Source of the DNA: Paenibacillus_T sp033239625
GTDB lineage: Bacteria > Bacillota > Bacilli > Paenibacillales > Paenibacillaceae
NCBI RefSeq assembly: GCF_033239625.1
Contig: NZ_BTCK01000005.1
Span: forward strand, 62,001-126,000
Reading direction: 5' to 3'
DNA: 64,000 nucleotides
Part shown: positions 24,444 to 33,004 of the stretch, piece after piece
Position numbering within the stretch: position 1 is the stretch's first letter
Layout: the number at the start of each line of letters is the position of its first letter
The notes under the pieces: generated by a model
Database searches by the model: none
What the model saw: the letters and a program-made list of their open reading frames with translations, nothing else
What the model was told of the DNA's origin: nothing
Position numbers and translations under genes: made by a program

Positions 24444-25597
24444 TGTGATTCACTTTGTTGCAGCGTTCTGTTATCACCTGTCAGACCGTTGCGGGCGATA
24501 ATTAATCGAATGTCGTAGTCGACGACAACCCTAGGGAAAAGTTCATCCCAATTGTTTTTCGCTTTGCGCCATTGTTTCGGGTAATGCCGATAATATTGTT
24601 CTGCGAAACCAAGGTAATCGACACGGCTTTGTTGAGCGATCTTGACCGCTTCCTCGATACGTTTCCGGAGCGTTTGTTTGAATGCTTGCTGCAGCTTGAC
24701 CACATTGGCTTCCTTGGTTGTGTCCAATTTAGTCGTGTTCTCATTCAAGTTGCCGGTTGCATCGATGATGAGACGCATATGCCATTCCCCATTCTTAATG
24801 GACGGGACAAGCTTAGAATTGGCGTGAAAAAGATAGACAGAAGCAATTCCGCCGTCCGTCGATGACGTGATCGTAGCCGATTTGATTTCATTGCGAAGCC
24901 AGAGCAGCCCTCTCGTCGTCGACGTGTCAAGTTTCTCGGTCATGCGCAGATTTTTGATTGTCGCTGAACCGCTGACGAAAGGGGTAGACTCGCCGTCCCT
25001 ATGCAGAATGCGTACGACGGGCAGTACGGCGGTGTGTGCCTCTTCGGACAACTCTTCGATCGCTTGCAGAATCGAAATGTTTAATCCAGTCTGAAGTACG
25101 GCCATTTCTCGCAGCGTCTCCGCACTGTTGCGCTCAATCGGTGTATTCCATTTGAGTACATTCTCTGCTGGTCCCTCACTAATGAACAGATTGGCGCGTT
25201 CTCTAGGGTGGGGATGGCGTGTAAGGAAGTCGAGCGGCTCTTTAATGCCCCTTCTTGCAAGCTTCTCGCCGAAGACGAACACATCGGCTTGTCCCCAGAA
25301 TACCTTTCTCGAGAGTCGCTCCTGCAGTCGTGCGGTTGCGTCGGCCATGTCTAAACCAATTGCATCTCTAACAACGGTTTTATTGCTGCCGCTGGCAGGG
25401 CTGGTTGCAGACTGCTCGGAGGATGGCGGGTTCGGTACGAACAGCTGGACGGACAGCTTGATACGGTTATTGTCGGTTAAGTCGATTCCGGCAGCCGTAA
25501 TGATCGCGAGATCATTGATTTCCATCCGGTCCCAGCAGCCGGATAACACAATTCCGCTCAGCAGCACTATCAACAATGTGCGACAGGCGTGCTGCAT
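24440..25597 (-). CDS. Spore germination lipoprotein, GerAC type
   Basis: C subunit of a germinant receptor. Signal peptide with lipobox LSGC21, followed by the family start CWDRMEINDLAIITAAGID, and central motifs ATARLQERLSRKVFWGQADVFVFGEKLARRGI and LDFLTRHPHPRER. The C-terminal Ger(x)C domain spans roughly 200-370. 385 residues is normal. It begins one base after the A gene and overlaps the D gene, so the whole unit is tightly coupled. Confidence 0.95.
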   Translation of the reverse strand: MQHACRTLLIVLLSGIVLSGCWDRMEINDLAIITAAGIDLTDNNRIKLSVQLFVPNPPSSEQSATSPASGSNKTVVRDAIGLDMADATARLQERLSRKVFWGQADVFVFGEKLARRGIKEPLDFLTRHPHPRERANLFISEGPAENVLKWNTPIERNSAETLREMAVLQTGLNISILQAIEELSEEAHTAVLPVVRILHRDGESTPFVSGSATIKNLRMTEKLDTSTTRGLLWLRNEIKSATITSSTDGGIASVYLFHANSKLVPSIKNGEWHMRLIIDATGNLNENTTKLDTTKEANVVKLQQAFKQTLRKRIEEAVKIAQQSRVDYLGFAEQYYRHYPKQWRKAKNNWDELFPRVVVDYDIRLIIARNGLTGDNRTLQQSESQ

Positions 25598-25598
25598 G

Positions 25599-27359
25599 CT
25601 AAGAGTTCCTCCTTGCCTTATATCGCTCCGTGCGTAACCGAATGCGATTAAAGAATGACCCCGTCAGATGAGGTCTTGTCGTCGCATACGGACTAGACGT
25701 ACGGATTAGCGTATCTTTGAGCTGACTTGTCTGAACGGGTGAAAGCGGCGACAAGTAAGGTACGCCGAACGAGCGCAGCGTCATCAGATGGATCAGAATG
25801 ACGAGTGCGGCTAAGACGATGCCATAAAGACCCAGTGCTCCTGCGCACAGCATGATCGGAAATCGGATAAATCGGATGGCGATGCCCAGCGAGTAGTTCG
25901 GAATAAGAAACGACGACACCGCCGTGATCGCAACGACCATGACCATCGGCGAAGATACAATGCCTGCTGAGATTGCCGCTTGTCCGATGACCAATGCGCC
26001 TACGATACTTACCGCAGAGCCCACTTGTCTTGGAAGCCGAATACCTGCTTCCCGGAGCGCCTCGAACGTGACTTCCATAAGCAGCGCTTCAACGAGCGCA
26101 GGGAAAGGAATATTTTCTCTCGATTGCGCGATAGTAAGCAGCAGAGAAGTCGGAAGCATCTCCTGATGATACGACAATACAGCGACATAGAAGGATGGTC
26201 CGAAGATCGTAATTAGCGAGAACAGCATACGCAGCCACCTTATCGCCGTAGCAACGATCGACCGCTGATAGAAGTCTTCGGGCGATTGCATCATGCTCAT
26301 GAAAGATGCAGGAGCAATGAGTGCAACGGGCGACCCATCTGCGATCAGTGCAATCTTCCCTTCAAGCAGATGGGCAGTGACAACATCCGGCCGCTCCGTA
26401 GACATGAGCTGCGGGAATGGCGAGAAGGGGTTGTCCTCAATCCATTCCTCAATTAACGATGTATCGGTCATGCCGTCCACATCGATCGCGGACAGTCTTC
26501 CTTCCATCTCTTTGACCAGATTAGGATCAGCGATTCCTTCGATATAGGCAATAACAGTGGCCGTCTTCGTATAGCGGCCGATGAAGACCGACTTCATCTT
26601 CAGCGCTGGCGTATGCAAACGTCGCCGAAGCATGGTCGAATTCGTACGAATCGACTCCACAAATCCTTCCCGCGGGCCCCGGACGACCGTTTCTGCCTCC
26701 GGCTCTTCAATCGAACGAATAATCGGATTGATCACATCGTACACGAGGGATGACGCTATTCCATCAATGAATAAGACAGCGTGCCCATAACCGATTTTGT
26801 CAGCGACGTTGTCGAAATCCATAGCCTCGAGCATAGCGGAGATGGTTATGCATTTGACAACATTGTCTTTCGTACGCGACCCGGCAGTCCCGATTTGCTG
26901 AAGAGGGGTTAAGATATGCAGGTCGATTAGGCGCATGTCGCTTAATCCGTCTAAATACACAAGTGTTGCAGCGGGGCCGTTCAGAATATCAAACTCATGA
27001 ATGATAATGTCATTGCAGTCCTTATAGAGCTCGCGCAGCGTGTTAATGCTGTCCTGCAGCTTGTCTGTTACAGGCATGTTGAGCAGCTGACGCTGATAAG
27101 TCAGTACTTCCTCGACAGAAGGAGTTGGCTCCATCTGAATGCCAGGATTAGAGTTGGCAGTGGACGAGCTTGTGTTAGATGACTGCTCTTGTAGTTCTTG
27201 ATTTGGGGCTGCCTGTTGCTGTGACGTTTGCTGAGCCTGATTTGTTGTATCGCTGCTGGAACCGTTCGTTGACTGATTTCCGTTATCGGGCATGGCGTCA
27301 GAAGACGGAGCGGCGCCGATATCCGGTTGCGTGCTTCGTTCGTCTTTTGGATGTGTCAT
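25599..27359 (-). CDS. Spore germination protein, GerAA type
   Basis: A subunit of a germinant receptor, 586 residues. An N-terminal Gln/Ser/Asn-rich disordered part (about 1-75) precedes the GerA cytoplasmic domain (FDILNGPAATLVYLDGLSDMR, GHAVLFIDGIASSLV, TIRGPREGF-like VVRGPREGFVESIRTN) and a membrane domain of four to five helices (about 390-570) with PFPALVEALLMEVTFEALREAG. The chosen ATG at 27359 has GGGAGGAG upstream on the minus strand; an in-frame extension to 27476 lacks a ribosome site. It is the first gene of the A-C-D-B-D-B-B operon. Confidence 0.95.
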   Translation of the reverse strand: MTHPKDERSTQPDIGAAPSSDAMPDNGNQSTNGSSSDTTNQAQQTSQQQAAPNQELQEQSSNTSSSTANSNPGIQMEPTPSVEEVLTYQRQLLNMPVTDKLQDSINTLRELYKDCNDIIIHEFDILNGPAATLVYLDGLSDMRLIDLHILTPLQQIGTAGSRTKDNVVKCITISAMLEAMDFDNVADKIGYGHAVLFIDGIASSLVYDVINPIIRSIEEPEAETVVRGPREGFVESIRTNSTMLRRRLHTPALKMKSVFIGRYTKTATVIAYIEGIADPNLVKEMEGRLSAIDVDGMTDTSLIEEWIEDNPFSPFPQLMSTERPDVVTAHLLEGKIALIADGSPVALIAPASFMSMMQSPEDFYQRSIVATAIRWLRMLFSLITIFGPSFYVAVLSYHQEMLPTSLLLTIAQSRENIPFPALVEALLMEVTFEALREAGIRLPRQVGSAVSIVGALVIGQAAISAGIVSSPMVMVVAITAVSSFLIPNYSLGIAIRFIRFPIMLCAGALGLYGIVLAALVILIHLMTLRSFGVPYLSPLSPVQTSQLKDTLIRTSSPYATTRPHLTGSFFNRIRLRTERYKARRNS

Positions 27360-27526
27360 CGGCTTCTCCTCCCGTTCCTGATTTGTCGTTATTTTGATCA
27401 TTTTTCCAGCTGAATAATACATGGAATTGTTATTAATGCTAATTTTGTTCAAGTGACTGCGTGTCGCGTGCAGCAAAACGCACGTGGTGAGGACAATCGG
27501 AAGGGTTCGAAAGGAGACATGAGAGA

Positions 27527-27961
27527 ATGACGAATGTAATTGCGGTGCTTAACGGTCAGTTGGCAGATTGGAGCGTGCTTTACGTTAAGCTGCACGATTA
27601 TCATTGGAACGTGAAAGGATCGAATTTCTATACGCTGCATGTCAAATTCGAGGAGCTGTATAACGAAGCGTCGTTATTCGTCGATGCAGTGGCGGAACGG
27701 ATTCTGGCGCTTGGCGGCAAGCCAGTGTCCACGATGAAGGCTTTTCTAGAGCAGTCTAAAGTAACAGAGGCTTCAGGCAATGAAGACGCAACGGCGATGG
27801 TACGCTCGCTTGCCGATGACTTTGCAGGCATTGCGGACAGGCTGGGCGAGGGGGCGGCACTTGCCGACGAAGCAGGCGATCCTCCGACAGCGGACTTGTT
27901 GATTACGCGGAGAGAAGAAGTGCAGAAGCATCTGTGGATGCTGCGCGCTTTTCTGGGATAA
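27527..27961 (+). CDS. dps: Dps-family ferritin-like DNA-protection protein
   Basis: Forms a dodecameric ferroxidase cage that oxidises and stores iron. 144 residues, with the ferroxidase helix LHDYHWNVKGSNFYTLHVKFEELY, and Asp/Glu partners in NEASLFVDAVAERI. AAAGGAGAC precedes the ATG. It is divergent from the germination operon, with a terminator shared with the convergent neighbour. PerR-type control is usual in Bacillales, but I did not identify a clear Per box. Confidence 0.93.
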   Translation: MTNVIAVLNGQLADWSVLYVKLHDYHWNVKGSNFYTLHVKFEELYNEASLFVDAVAERILALGGKPVSTMKAFLEQSKVTEASGNEDATAMVRSLADDFAGIADRLGEGAALADEAGDPPTADLLITRREEVQKHLWMLRAFLG

Positions 27962-27988
27962 ACATAGCGGTCGAATAGGGGAAAAGAA

Positions 27989-28015
27989 AGAGCGTTCCTT
28001 GGCAGGAACGCTCTT
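27989..28015. terminator. Bidirectional terminator between dps and its convergent neighbour
   Basis: Perfect stem AGAGCGTTCCT / AGGAACGCTCT (27989-27999, 28004-28014), flanked by A- and T-rich ends. Confidence 0.85.
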
Positions 28016-28017
28016 CT

Positions 28018-28449
28018 CTATTTGTTGATCCATTCCGAATATCTACGGTCGATGACTTCCTTCAGTTTGTCGTAGTTGTCCCAAGTATCCTCGACATGAA
28101 AGACTGATTTCAGGTCAGTGAAAACCTCATCACAATAATCGTTCAAGTAGGACCCGTTGTCAAAGTCGAAGTAGGCCATTGCAAAAGCATGGCCTTCGCT
28201 GCTTAGCATGTCCGAATCGAAGACGCCGTCATACAGCTCGTAGATTTGGGAACCGGTTAACTCGCGTTTATGGAATTTAATAATTTCATCTGCGCCATCT
28301 CGTTCGAATGATTTGCTGTATAACTGATGATCGATAATCCAGCCCAGGAACATCCCGGTATGGACATGAGCCTGAAAGGGTGAGAGTTCCTCTGGAAAGT
28401 GCTCGTTAATATGATACTTGGCTTTATCGTGAATGAACGGTTTGGCCAA
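28018..28449 (-). CDS. Conserved protein of unknown function (DUF7832-like)
   Basis: 143-residue acidic, aromatic-rich cytoplasmic protein. It shows AKYHINEHFPEELSPFQAHVHTGMFLGWIID, ELYDGVFDSDMLSSEGHAFAMAYFDF and HVEDTWDNYDKLKEVIDRRYSEW, a pattern I associate with the DUF7832 family found near immunity-type or SMI1-like genes; that attribution is from memory. The start is TTG at 28449, seven bases after AGGAGG. Convergent with dps. No function assigned. Confidence 0.75.
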   Translation of the reverse strand: MAKPFIHDKAKYHINEHFPEELSPFQAHVHTGMFLGWIIDHQLYSKSFERDGADEIIKFHKRELTGSQIYELYDGVFDSDMLSSEGHAFAMAYFDFDNGSYLNDYCDEVFTDLKSVFHVEDTWDNYDKLKEVIDRRYSEWINK

Positions 28450-28498
28450 CTGAATCTCCTCCTATTAGAAATAATATCTATAATATCTTAGTACTGGC

Positions 28499-28526
28499 AT
28501 TGACATTGTCAAGAACGATTGTCAAT
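28499..28526. repeat. Inverted repeat in the dps-neighbour/nuo intergenic region
   Basis: ATTGACA (28499-28505) and TGTCAAT (28520-28526) form a perfect 7-bp inverted repeat around another TTGTCAA. It lies 50 bases upstream of the minus-strand gene and could be an operator; its minus-strand reading also offers TTGACA as a -35. The rest of 28450-28755 shows no gene. Confidence 0.4.
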
Positions 28527-28755
28527 ATCGAAAGCTATTAATATCAGGCAGGCAGTGTTGTTTTTAATGAGCATAAGGACTAGTTAACGATGGAATTCCA
28601 TGAAAGAACGGACAGCTTGCAGGCATAAGGCGCCCCGCTGGCGAATAGGGATATCAGACGAGTAGTCGTTCAGTTGACCCATGTTCGAGAGCAAGAAGGA
28701 TTGTCGCGACAAGGGCTGTACTGGCAAGGGATGGCATTTATGAGGGCGGATCTCA

Positions 28756-28784
28756 TAGACGCTACTAACAGGTTTTGCTATAAT
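28756..28784 (+). promoter_or_regulatory. Promoter of the nuo operon
   Basis: TAGACG (28756-28761, 4 of 6 to consensus), 17-base spacer, extended -10 TGC-TATAAT (TATAAT at 28779-28784). Confidence 0.7.
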
Positions 28785-28854
28785 TGTGAGGTAATTTTTA
28801 CCTTGGTGTCGAGTTCAGACGTTGTAGCTAGCTATGACTAATGGAGGTGATCGG

Positions 28855-29226
28855 GTGAATATGTACATGAATCAGTACATCATCGTTGCGATTTTCATCT
28901 TGTTAGGAATTCTGCTGCCTGTAGCTGCTCTTACGATCGGACGTTTGCTTCGTCCCTCGAAGCCTACCGAACCGAAGCAAGCGACTTACGAGAGCGGCAA
29001 TGAGCCTGTAGGGGAAGGACAAGTTCGGTTTAACGTGCGCTATTATCACTATGCGCTAATGTTTGTCATCTTCGATGTGGAAACCGTTTTCTTATATCCA
29101 TGGGCCGTTGCTTATAACAAGCTCGGCCTTTTTGCGATGGTGGAGATGCTGCTGTTCGCCGCAATGCTTGTGCTTGGTCTTGCCTACGCCTGGAAGAAGA
29201 AGGTGCTGACATGGAATTCAATTTAG
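28855..29226 (+). CDS. nuoA: NADH-quinone oxidoreductase subunit A
   Basis: Three-helix membrane subunit at the junction of the quinone site. Signature YESGNEPVGEGQVRFNVRYYHYALMFVIFDVETVFLYPWA. The GTG at 28855 follows GGAGGTGA; ATG at 28861 is also possible. About 123 residues. The 3' end overlaps nuoB by 16 bases. Confidence 0.95.
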   Translation: MNMYMNQYIIVAIFILLGILLPVAALTIGRLLRPSKPTEPKQATYESGNEPVGEGQVRFNVRYYHYALMFVIFDVETVFLYPWAVAYNKLGLFAMVEMLLFAAMLVLGLAYAWKKKVLTWNSI

Positions 29227-29723
29227 ATTGGATTACGCAGGAAGAGCGTGCGGAACTGGAGCGCAATGTGTTCCTAGGAACGCTGGAGCAGGTCAAGGCA
29301 TGGGCGCGAAGCAACTCCTTATGGCCGCTGACATTCGGTCTTGCATGCTGTGCGATTGAGATGATGGGAACAGGCGCGTCGCATTATGACCTTGACCGGT
29401 TCGGGGTCATGTTCCGCACTTCGCCGCGTCAAGCGGACGTGATGATCGTATCGGGAACCGTTACGAAGAAAATGGGGCCGCTGCTGCGTCGTCTGTACGA
29501 TCAGATGCCGGAGCCGAAGTGGGTCATCGCGATGGGGTCATGCGCGACAGCGGGCGGACCTTATGTGAAGTCTTATGCGGTTATTAAGGGCGTCGATCAG
29601 ATCGTTCCTGTCGACGTCTATATTCCAGGCTGTCCGCCGAGTCCTGCGGCGCTCATTTATGGCATCAACAAGCTGCAGCACAAGATTCGCTATGAAGCGA
29701 AGACCGGGAAGCAGGTGACTTAA
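29211..29723 (+). CDS. nuoB: NADH-quinone oxidoreductase subunit B
   Basis: Carries the terminal N2 [4Fe-4S] cluster, ligated by the tandem Cys46-Cys47 (ACCAIEMMGTG), Cys111 (GSCATAGG) and Cys141 (PGCPPSP). 170 residues. It transfers electrons to quinone with NuoD. The start lies inside nuoA. Confidence 0.97.
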   Translation: MEFNLDWITQEERAELERNVFLGTLEQVKAWARSNSLWPLTFGLACCAIEMMGTGASHYDLDRFGVMFRTSPRQADVMIVSGTVTKKMGPLLRRLYDQMPEPKWVIAMGSCATAGGPYVKSYAVIKGVDQIVPVDVYIPGCPPSPAALIYGINKLQHKIRYEAKTGKQVT

Positions 29724-29726
29724 GGC

Positions 29727-29910
29727 ATGAGCGAGCATCAGGATGATGCGATAGATGTAAAGCCAGGGAAGCCAAGCGAAGCGGAAGATACGACGGAGGA
29801 AAAGGCTGAGAGCGAGAGCTCGGCAGGGGAAGGAAACGTAGAGAGCAAGGGTGAGTCTGAGAGCGCGGTTCGGGAAGAAAGCGTCGATACAAAGGCAGCC
29901 GCGGAAGCGG
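29727..29910 (+). other. Probable N-terminal part of nuoC in a different frame
   Basis: An ATG at 29727, four bases after the nuoB stop, opens an acidic low-complexity stretch (MSEHQDDAIDVKPGKPSEAE and on) of the kind that begins NuoC in Paenibacillus. The conserved NuoC core lies in the +1 frame from about 29905 onward. In this first frame the reading continues into Cys/Arg-rich nonsense to 30089. This suggests a one-base insertion near 29885-29915, or a sequencing error in GC-rich repeats, or less likely a programmed shift. Confidence 0.6.
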
Positions 29911-30408
29911 GAGGCGCCGAAGGAGCCGTCGCCGCTGCAGCCGCAGCTGGATGCGGCTGCGGCGCTCGTCCGCGAGCTCGTGGATGCGGACGCGGTCGAG
30001 GAGGCCTATGTGAACGAGCTGGGCTCGCACATGCCGACGCTTATCATCCGTCCGCCATACCTTCGGCGGACAGCCGAGCTGTTCCGTGATCATGGTGCGC
30101 TGGGCTGCAACTATCTGCGCAACGTATCCGGCGTTGATTATGAGACGCATATGGAAGTCGTCCATTACTTGGTCAATATGACGAGCGGGCAGCGTTATGC
30201 GCTCAAGGCGCGTGCTGATCGCAGCGATCCTGTGCTTGATTCCGTGACACCTGTGTGGGAGACAGCCAACTGGAACGAGCGCGAAATTTACGATCTGCTA
30301 GGCATCGAATTCAAAGGCCATCCCGATCTGCGGCGCATTATGATGCCGGACGACTGGATCGGCCATCCGCTGCGCAAAGATTACGAGCCGCTTGATCCGG
30401 AGGTGTAA
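29851..30408 (+). CDS. nuoC: NADH-quinone oxidoreductase subunit C (start uncertain)
   Basis: Hydrophilic subunit of the connecting module. The core from EAPKEPSPLQPQLD through YLRRTAELFRDH, NYLRNVSGVDYETHMEVVHYL, TPVWETANWNEREIYDLLGIEFKGHPDLRRIMMPDDW and the terminal HPLRKDYEPLDPEV is intact. In this frame the only start is GTG at 29851, which lacks a well-spaced ribosome site and would give a basic N-terminus. The natural start is probably ATG 29727 in another frame (see that entry). Confidence 0.88.
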   Translation: MSLRARFGKKASIQRQPRKREAPKEPSPLQPQLDAAAALVRELVDADAVEEAYVNELGSHMPTLIIRPPYLRRTAELFRDHGALGCNYLRNVSGVDYETHMEVVHYLVNMTSGQRYALKARADRSDPVLDSVTPVWETANWNEREIYDLLGIEFKGHPDLRRIMMPDDWIGHPLRKDYEPLDPEV

Positions 30409-30409
30409 C

Positions 30410-31516
30410 GTGGGCGCGATACGAACAGAAGAACTGCTGCTGAACGTCGGTCCGCAGCATCCGAGCACGCATGGCGTGTTTCGCATTATCGTAAAGCTGG
30501 ACGGCGAGATTATCACCGAAGCGACGCCTGTCATGGGCTACCTGCACCGAGGAACGGAAAAGCTCGCGGAGAACTTGAATTTTACGCAAATTATCCCGTA
30601 TACCGACCGAATGGACTACGTGTCCGCTATGACGAACAACTACGTGTTATGCCATGCGGTGGAGAAAATGATGGGACTCGAAGTGCCCGAACGGGCCGAG
30701 TTTCTCCGTCTGATCGTGATGGAGATGCAGCGCGTGGCGAGCCATCTCGTCTGGTGGGGCACCTATCTGCTTGATATCGGCGCGATGAGCCCGTTCCTGT
30801 TCGCTTTCCGCGACCGGGAAACGATCGTTCAGCTGTTCAATGAGCTGTCCGGCGCTCGTCTAACCTACAACTACATGCGAGTCGGCGGCGTGAAGTGGGA
30901 TGCTCCTCCTGGCTGGCTCGATAAAGTCCGCGAGTTCGTCCCTTATATGGAGAAGAAGGTCGAGGAATACGACAGGCTCGTTACAGGCAACGAGATTTTC
31001 CTCTCCCGCATCCAAGGCGTTGGCCGTTATGACGCGGAGACGGCAATCCGTTACGGCTTGTCCGGTGCCAATCTGCGCTGCACGGGGGTCCAATGGGATC
31101 TGCGCCGCAGCGAGCCGTACAGCCTATACGACCGGTTCGAGTTCGATGTGCCGGTCGGCAAGAACGGCGATTGCTTCGATCGTTACCTGCTCCGTCTTGA
31201 AGAAATTCGCCAAAGCCTCCGCATCCTCAGACAAGCGCTGGCTCAAATGCCCGAAGGCGGCGAGACGATGGGCAAGGTGCCGCGTGCGATTCGTCCGCCG
31301 GCGGGCGAAGCGTATGTGGCGATCGAATCGCCGCGCGGCGAGATCGGCTGTCATATCGTCTCCAAGGGCAAAGCAGAGCCGTATCGGCTGAAGTTCCGAA
31401 GGCCGTCTTTTGTAAACCTGCAAATTCTTCCGAAGCTGCTCGTCGGCGAGACGATGACCAACCTCATTACGATTCTGGGCGGCATCGATATTGTCGTCGG
31501 GGAGGTTGATGCCTGA
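30410..31516 (+). CDS. nuoD: NADH-quinone oxidoreductase subunit D
   Basis: 49-kDa-type subunit forming the quinone pocket with NuoB. Family motifs LLLNVGPQHPSTHGVFRI, GYLHRGTEKLAENLNFTQIIPYTDR and the C-terminal DIVVGEVDA. The GTG at 30410 follows GGAGG by six bases, giving 368 residues; an upstream in-frame start inside nuoC is less likely. Its TGA overlaps the nuoH ATG. Confidence 0.96.
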   Translation: MGAIRTEELLLNVGPQHPSTHGVFRIIVKLDGEIITEATPVMGYLHRGTEKLAENLNFTQIIPYTDRMDYVSAMTNNYVLCHAVEKMMGLEVPERAEFLRLIVMEMQRVASHLVWWGTYLLDIGAMSPFLFAFRDRETIVQLFNELSGARLTYNYMRVGGVKWDAPPGWLDKVREFVPYMEKKVEEYDRLVTGNEIFLSRIQGVGRYDAETAIRYGLSGANLRCTGVQWDLRRSEPYSLYDRFEFDVPVGKNGDCFDRYLLRLEEIRQSLRILRQALAQMPEGGETMGKVPRAIRPPAGEAYVAIESPRGEIGCHIVSKGKAEPYRLKFRRPSFVNLQILPKLLVGETMTNLITILGGIDIVVGEVDA

Positions 31517-32529
31517 TGGATTGGCTGTCGGCTTCACCTGTAACGTGGTACGATGCGCTGGTCGTGTTCCTCTGGGGTGTCGTGCTGATGCTTATCGTAC
31601 TCGGCTTCGTCACCTATGCCATCTACTTCGAGCGCAAAGTCATTGGCTGGATGCAGTTTCGCCAGGGACCGAACCGCGTTGGTCCACTTGGATTGCTGCA
31701 GTCGGTTGCCGATATTCTGAAGCTGCTCATCAAGGAAGACACCATTCCGCGTAAGGCAGATCGGCTGCTGTTTGTATTCGCCCCTGTGCTGGCTTTCATT
31801 CCGAGCTTTGCCGTGCTTGCCGTTATCCCTTATACGCAAAAGCTGTATTTTGCCGACCTGAACGTCGGCTTGCTCTATTATGTTGCACTGTCTGGCATCT
31901 CCACGCTAGCCATCGTGCTTGGCGGCTGGGCGTCCAACAACAAATACGCGCTGCTCGGCGGCATGCGCTCCGCAGCGCAGATGATCAGCTACGAGGTGCC
32001 GCTTGTCATCTCCGTCACCGGCGTCATTCTCATGAGCGGGACGCTTAATCTGCGCGGCATCGTCGATGCGCAGTCGGGCGGCTGGTTCTGGGATTGGAAC
32101 TTCCTGCCGCAGATTATCGGGTTCGCCGTCTTCATCGTTGCCGCGATATCCGAACTCAACCGGACGCCGTTCGACCTGCCGGAGGCGGAGTCCGAGCTGG
32201 TCGCAGGGTACCATGTCGAGTACAGCGGCTTCCGCTTCGCCTTCTTCATGCTGACGGAGTATGTGTACGTCTATGCGATCGCAGGTCTTGCAACGACGCT
32301 GTTCCTCGGCGGCTGGCATGCGCCTGCGCCGTTCCTTGATTTTATACCGGGCATGATCTGGTTCGCGCTGAAATTCGCCTTCATCGTCTTCTTCCTGTTC
32401 TGGCTGCGTGCAACGCTGCCGCGCATTCGCATCGATCAGCTGATGGGCCTCGGCTGGAAGCTGCTGCTTCCGCTGTCGCTCGCGAACATTTTCTTAACGG
32501 CGCTCTTCTACGAGCTGTTCCAGCGTTAG
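31516..32529 (+). CDS. nuoH: NADH-quinone oxidoreductase subunit H
   Basis: Eight-helix membrane subunit next to the quinone cavity, 337 residues. Signature YFERKVIGWMQFRQGPNRVGPLGLLQSVADILKLLIKED and the ELNRTPFDLPEAESELVAGYHVEYSG loop are conserved. Start overlaps the nuoD stop (TGATG). Confidence 0.97.
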   Translation: MDWLSASPVTWYDALVVFLWGVVLMLIVLGFVTYAIYFERKVIGWMQFRQGPNRVGPLGLLQSVADILKLLIKEDTIPRKADRLLFVFAPVLAFIPSFAVLAVIPYTQKLYFADLNVGLLYYVALSGISTLAIVLGGWASNNKYALLGGMRSAAQMISYEVPLVISVTGVILMSGTLNLRGIVDAQSGGWFWDWNFLPQIIGFAVFIVAAISELNRTPFDLPEAESELVAGYHVEYSGFRFAFFMLTEYVYVYAIAGLATTLFLGGWHAPAPFLDFIPGMIWFALKFAFIVFFLFWLRATLPRIRIDQLMGLGWKLLLPLSLANIFLTALFYELFQR

Positions 32530-32554
32530 ATCTAACCATTAGGAGGCTTACGGT

Positions 32555-33004
32555 ATGAAAGGGATGTTGAAAGGAATGGGCGTCACGCTGAAGGCGCTGA
32601 CGGCTCCGAAAGTGACGACCTCGTACCCCGATGCGCCTTACTTGATGCCGGAGCGGTATAGAGGCATTCAGCATTTTATACCGGAGCTGTGCATCGTCTG
32701 CAACCAATGCGCGCGCATCTGTCCGACGGAATGCATTACGCTGACCGGCAAGCCGAACCCTGATCCGGAGAAGAAAGGCAAAGTGATCGACACGTTCGAT
32801 CTCAATTTTGAAATTTGTATCTTGTGCGACCTATGTACAGAGGTTTGTCCAACCGAGGCGATTGTCATGACCGGCAACTTCGAGCTGGCCGCCTACAGCC
32901 GCGACGAGCTGTATAAGGACCGGGAGTGGCTGACGGATAACAACACGCGCGTTCGCGAGGACAACAACAACATTGGAGCGCCGCAGAAGGGAGGCGCCAA
33001 ATGA
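32555..33004 (+). CDS. nuoI: NADH-quinone oxidoreductase subunit I
   Basis: Carries two [4Fe-4S] clusters: CIVCNQCARICPTEC and CILCDLCTEVCPTEA. 149 residues, in the peripheral arm. AGGAGG precedes the ATG. Electrons must enter from an unidentified donor because the NADH module genes are absent here. Confidence 0.97.
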   Translation: MKGMLKGMGVTLKALTAPKVTTSYPDAPYLMPERYRGIQHFIPELCIVCNQCARICPTECITLTGKPNPDPEKKGKVIDTFDLNFEICILCDLCTEVCPTEAIVMTGNFELAAYSRDELYKDREWLTDNNTRVREDNNNIGAPQKGGAK

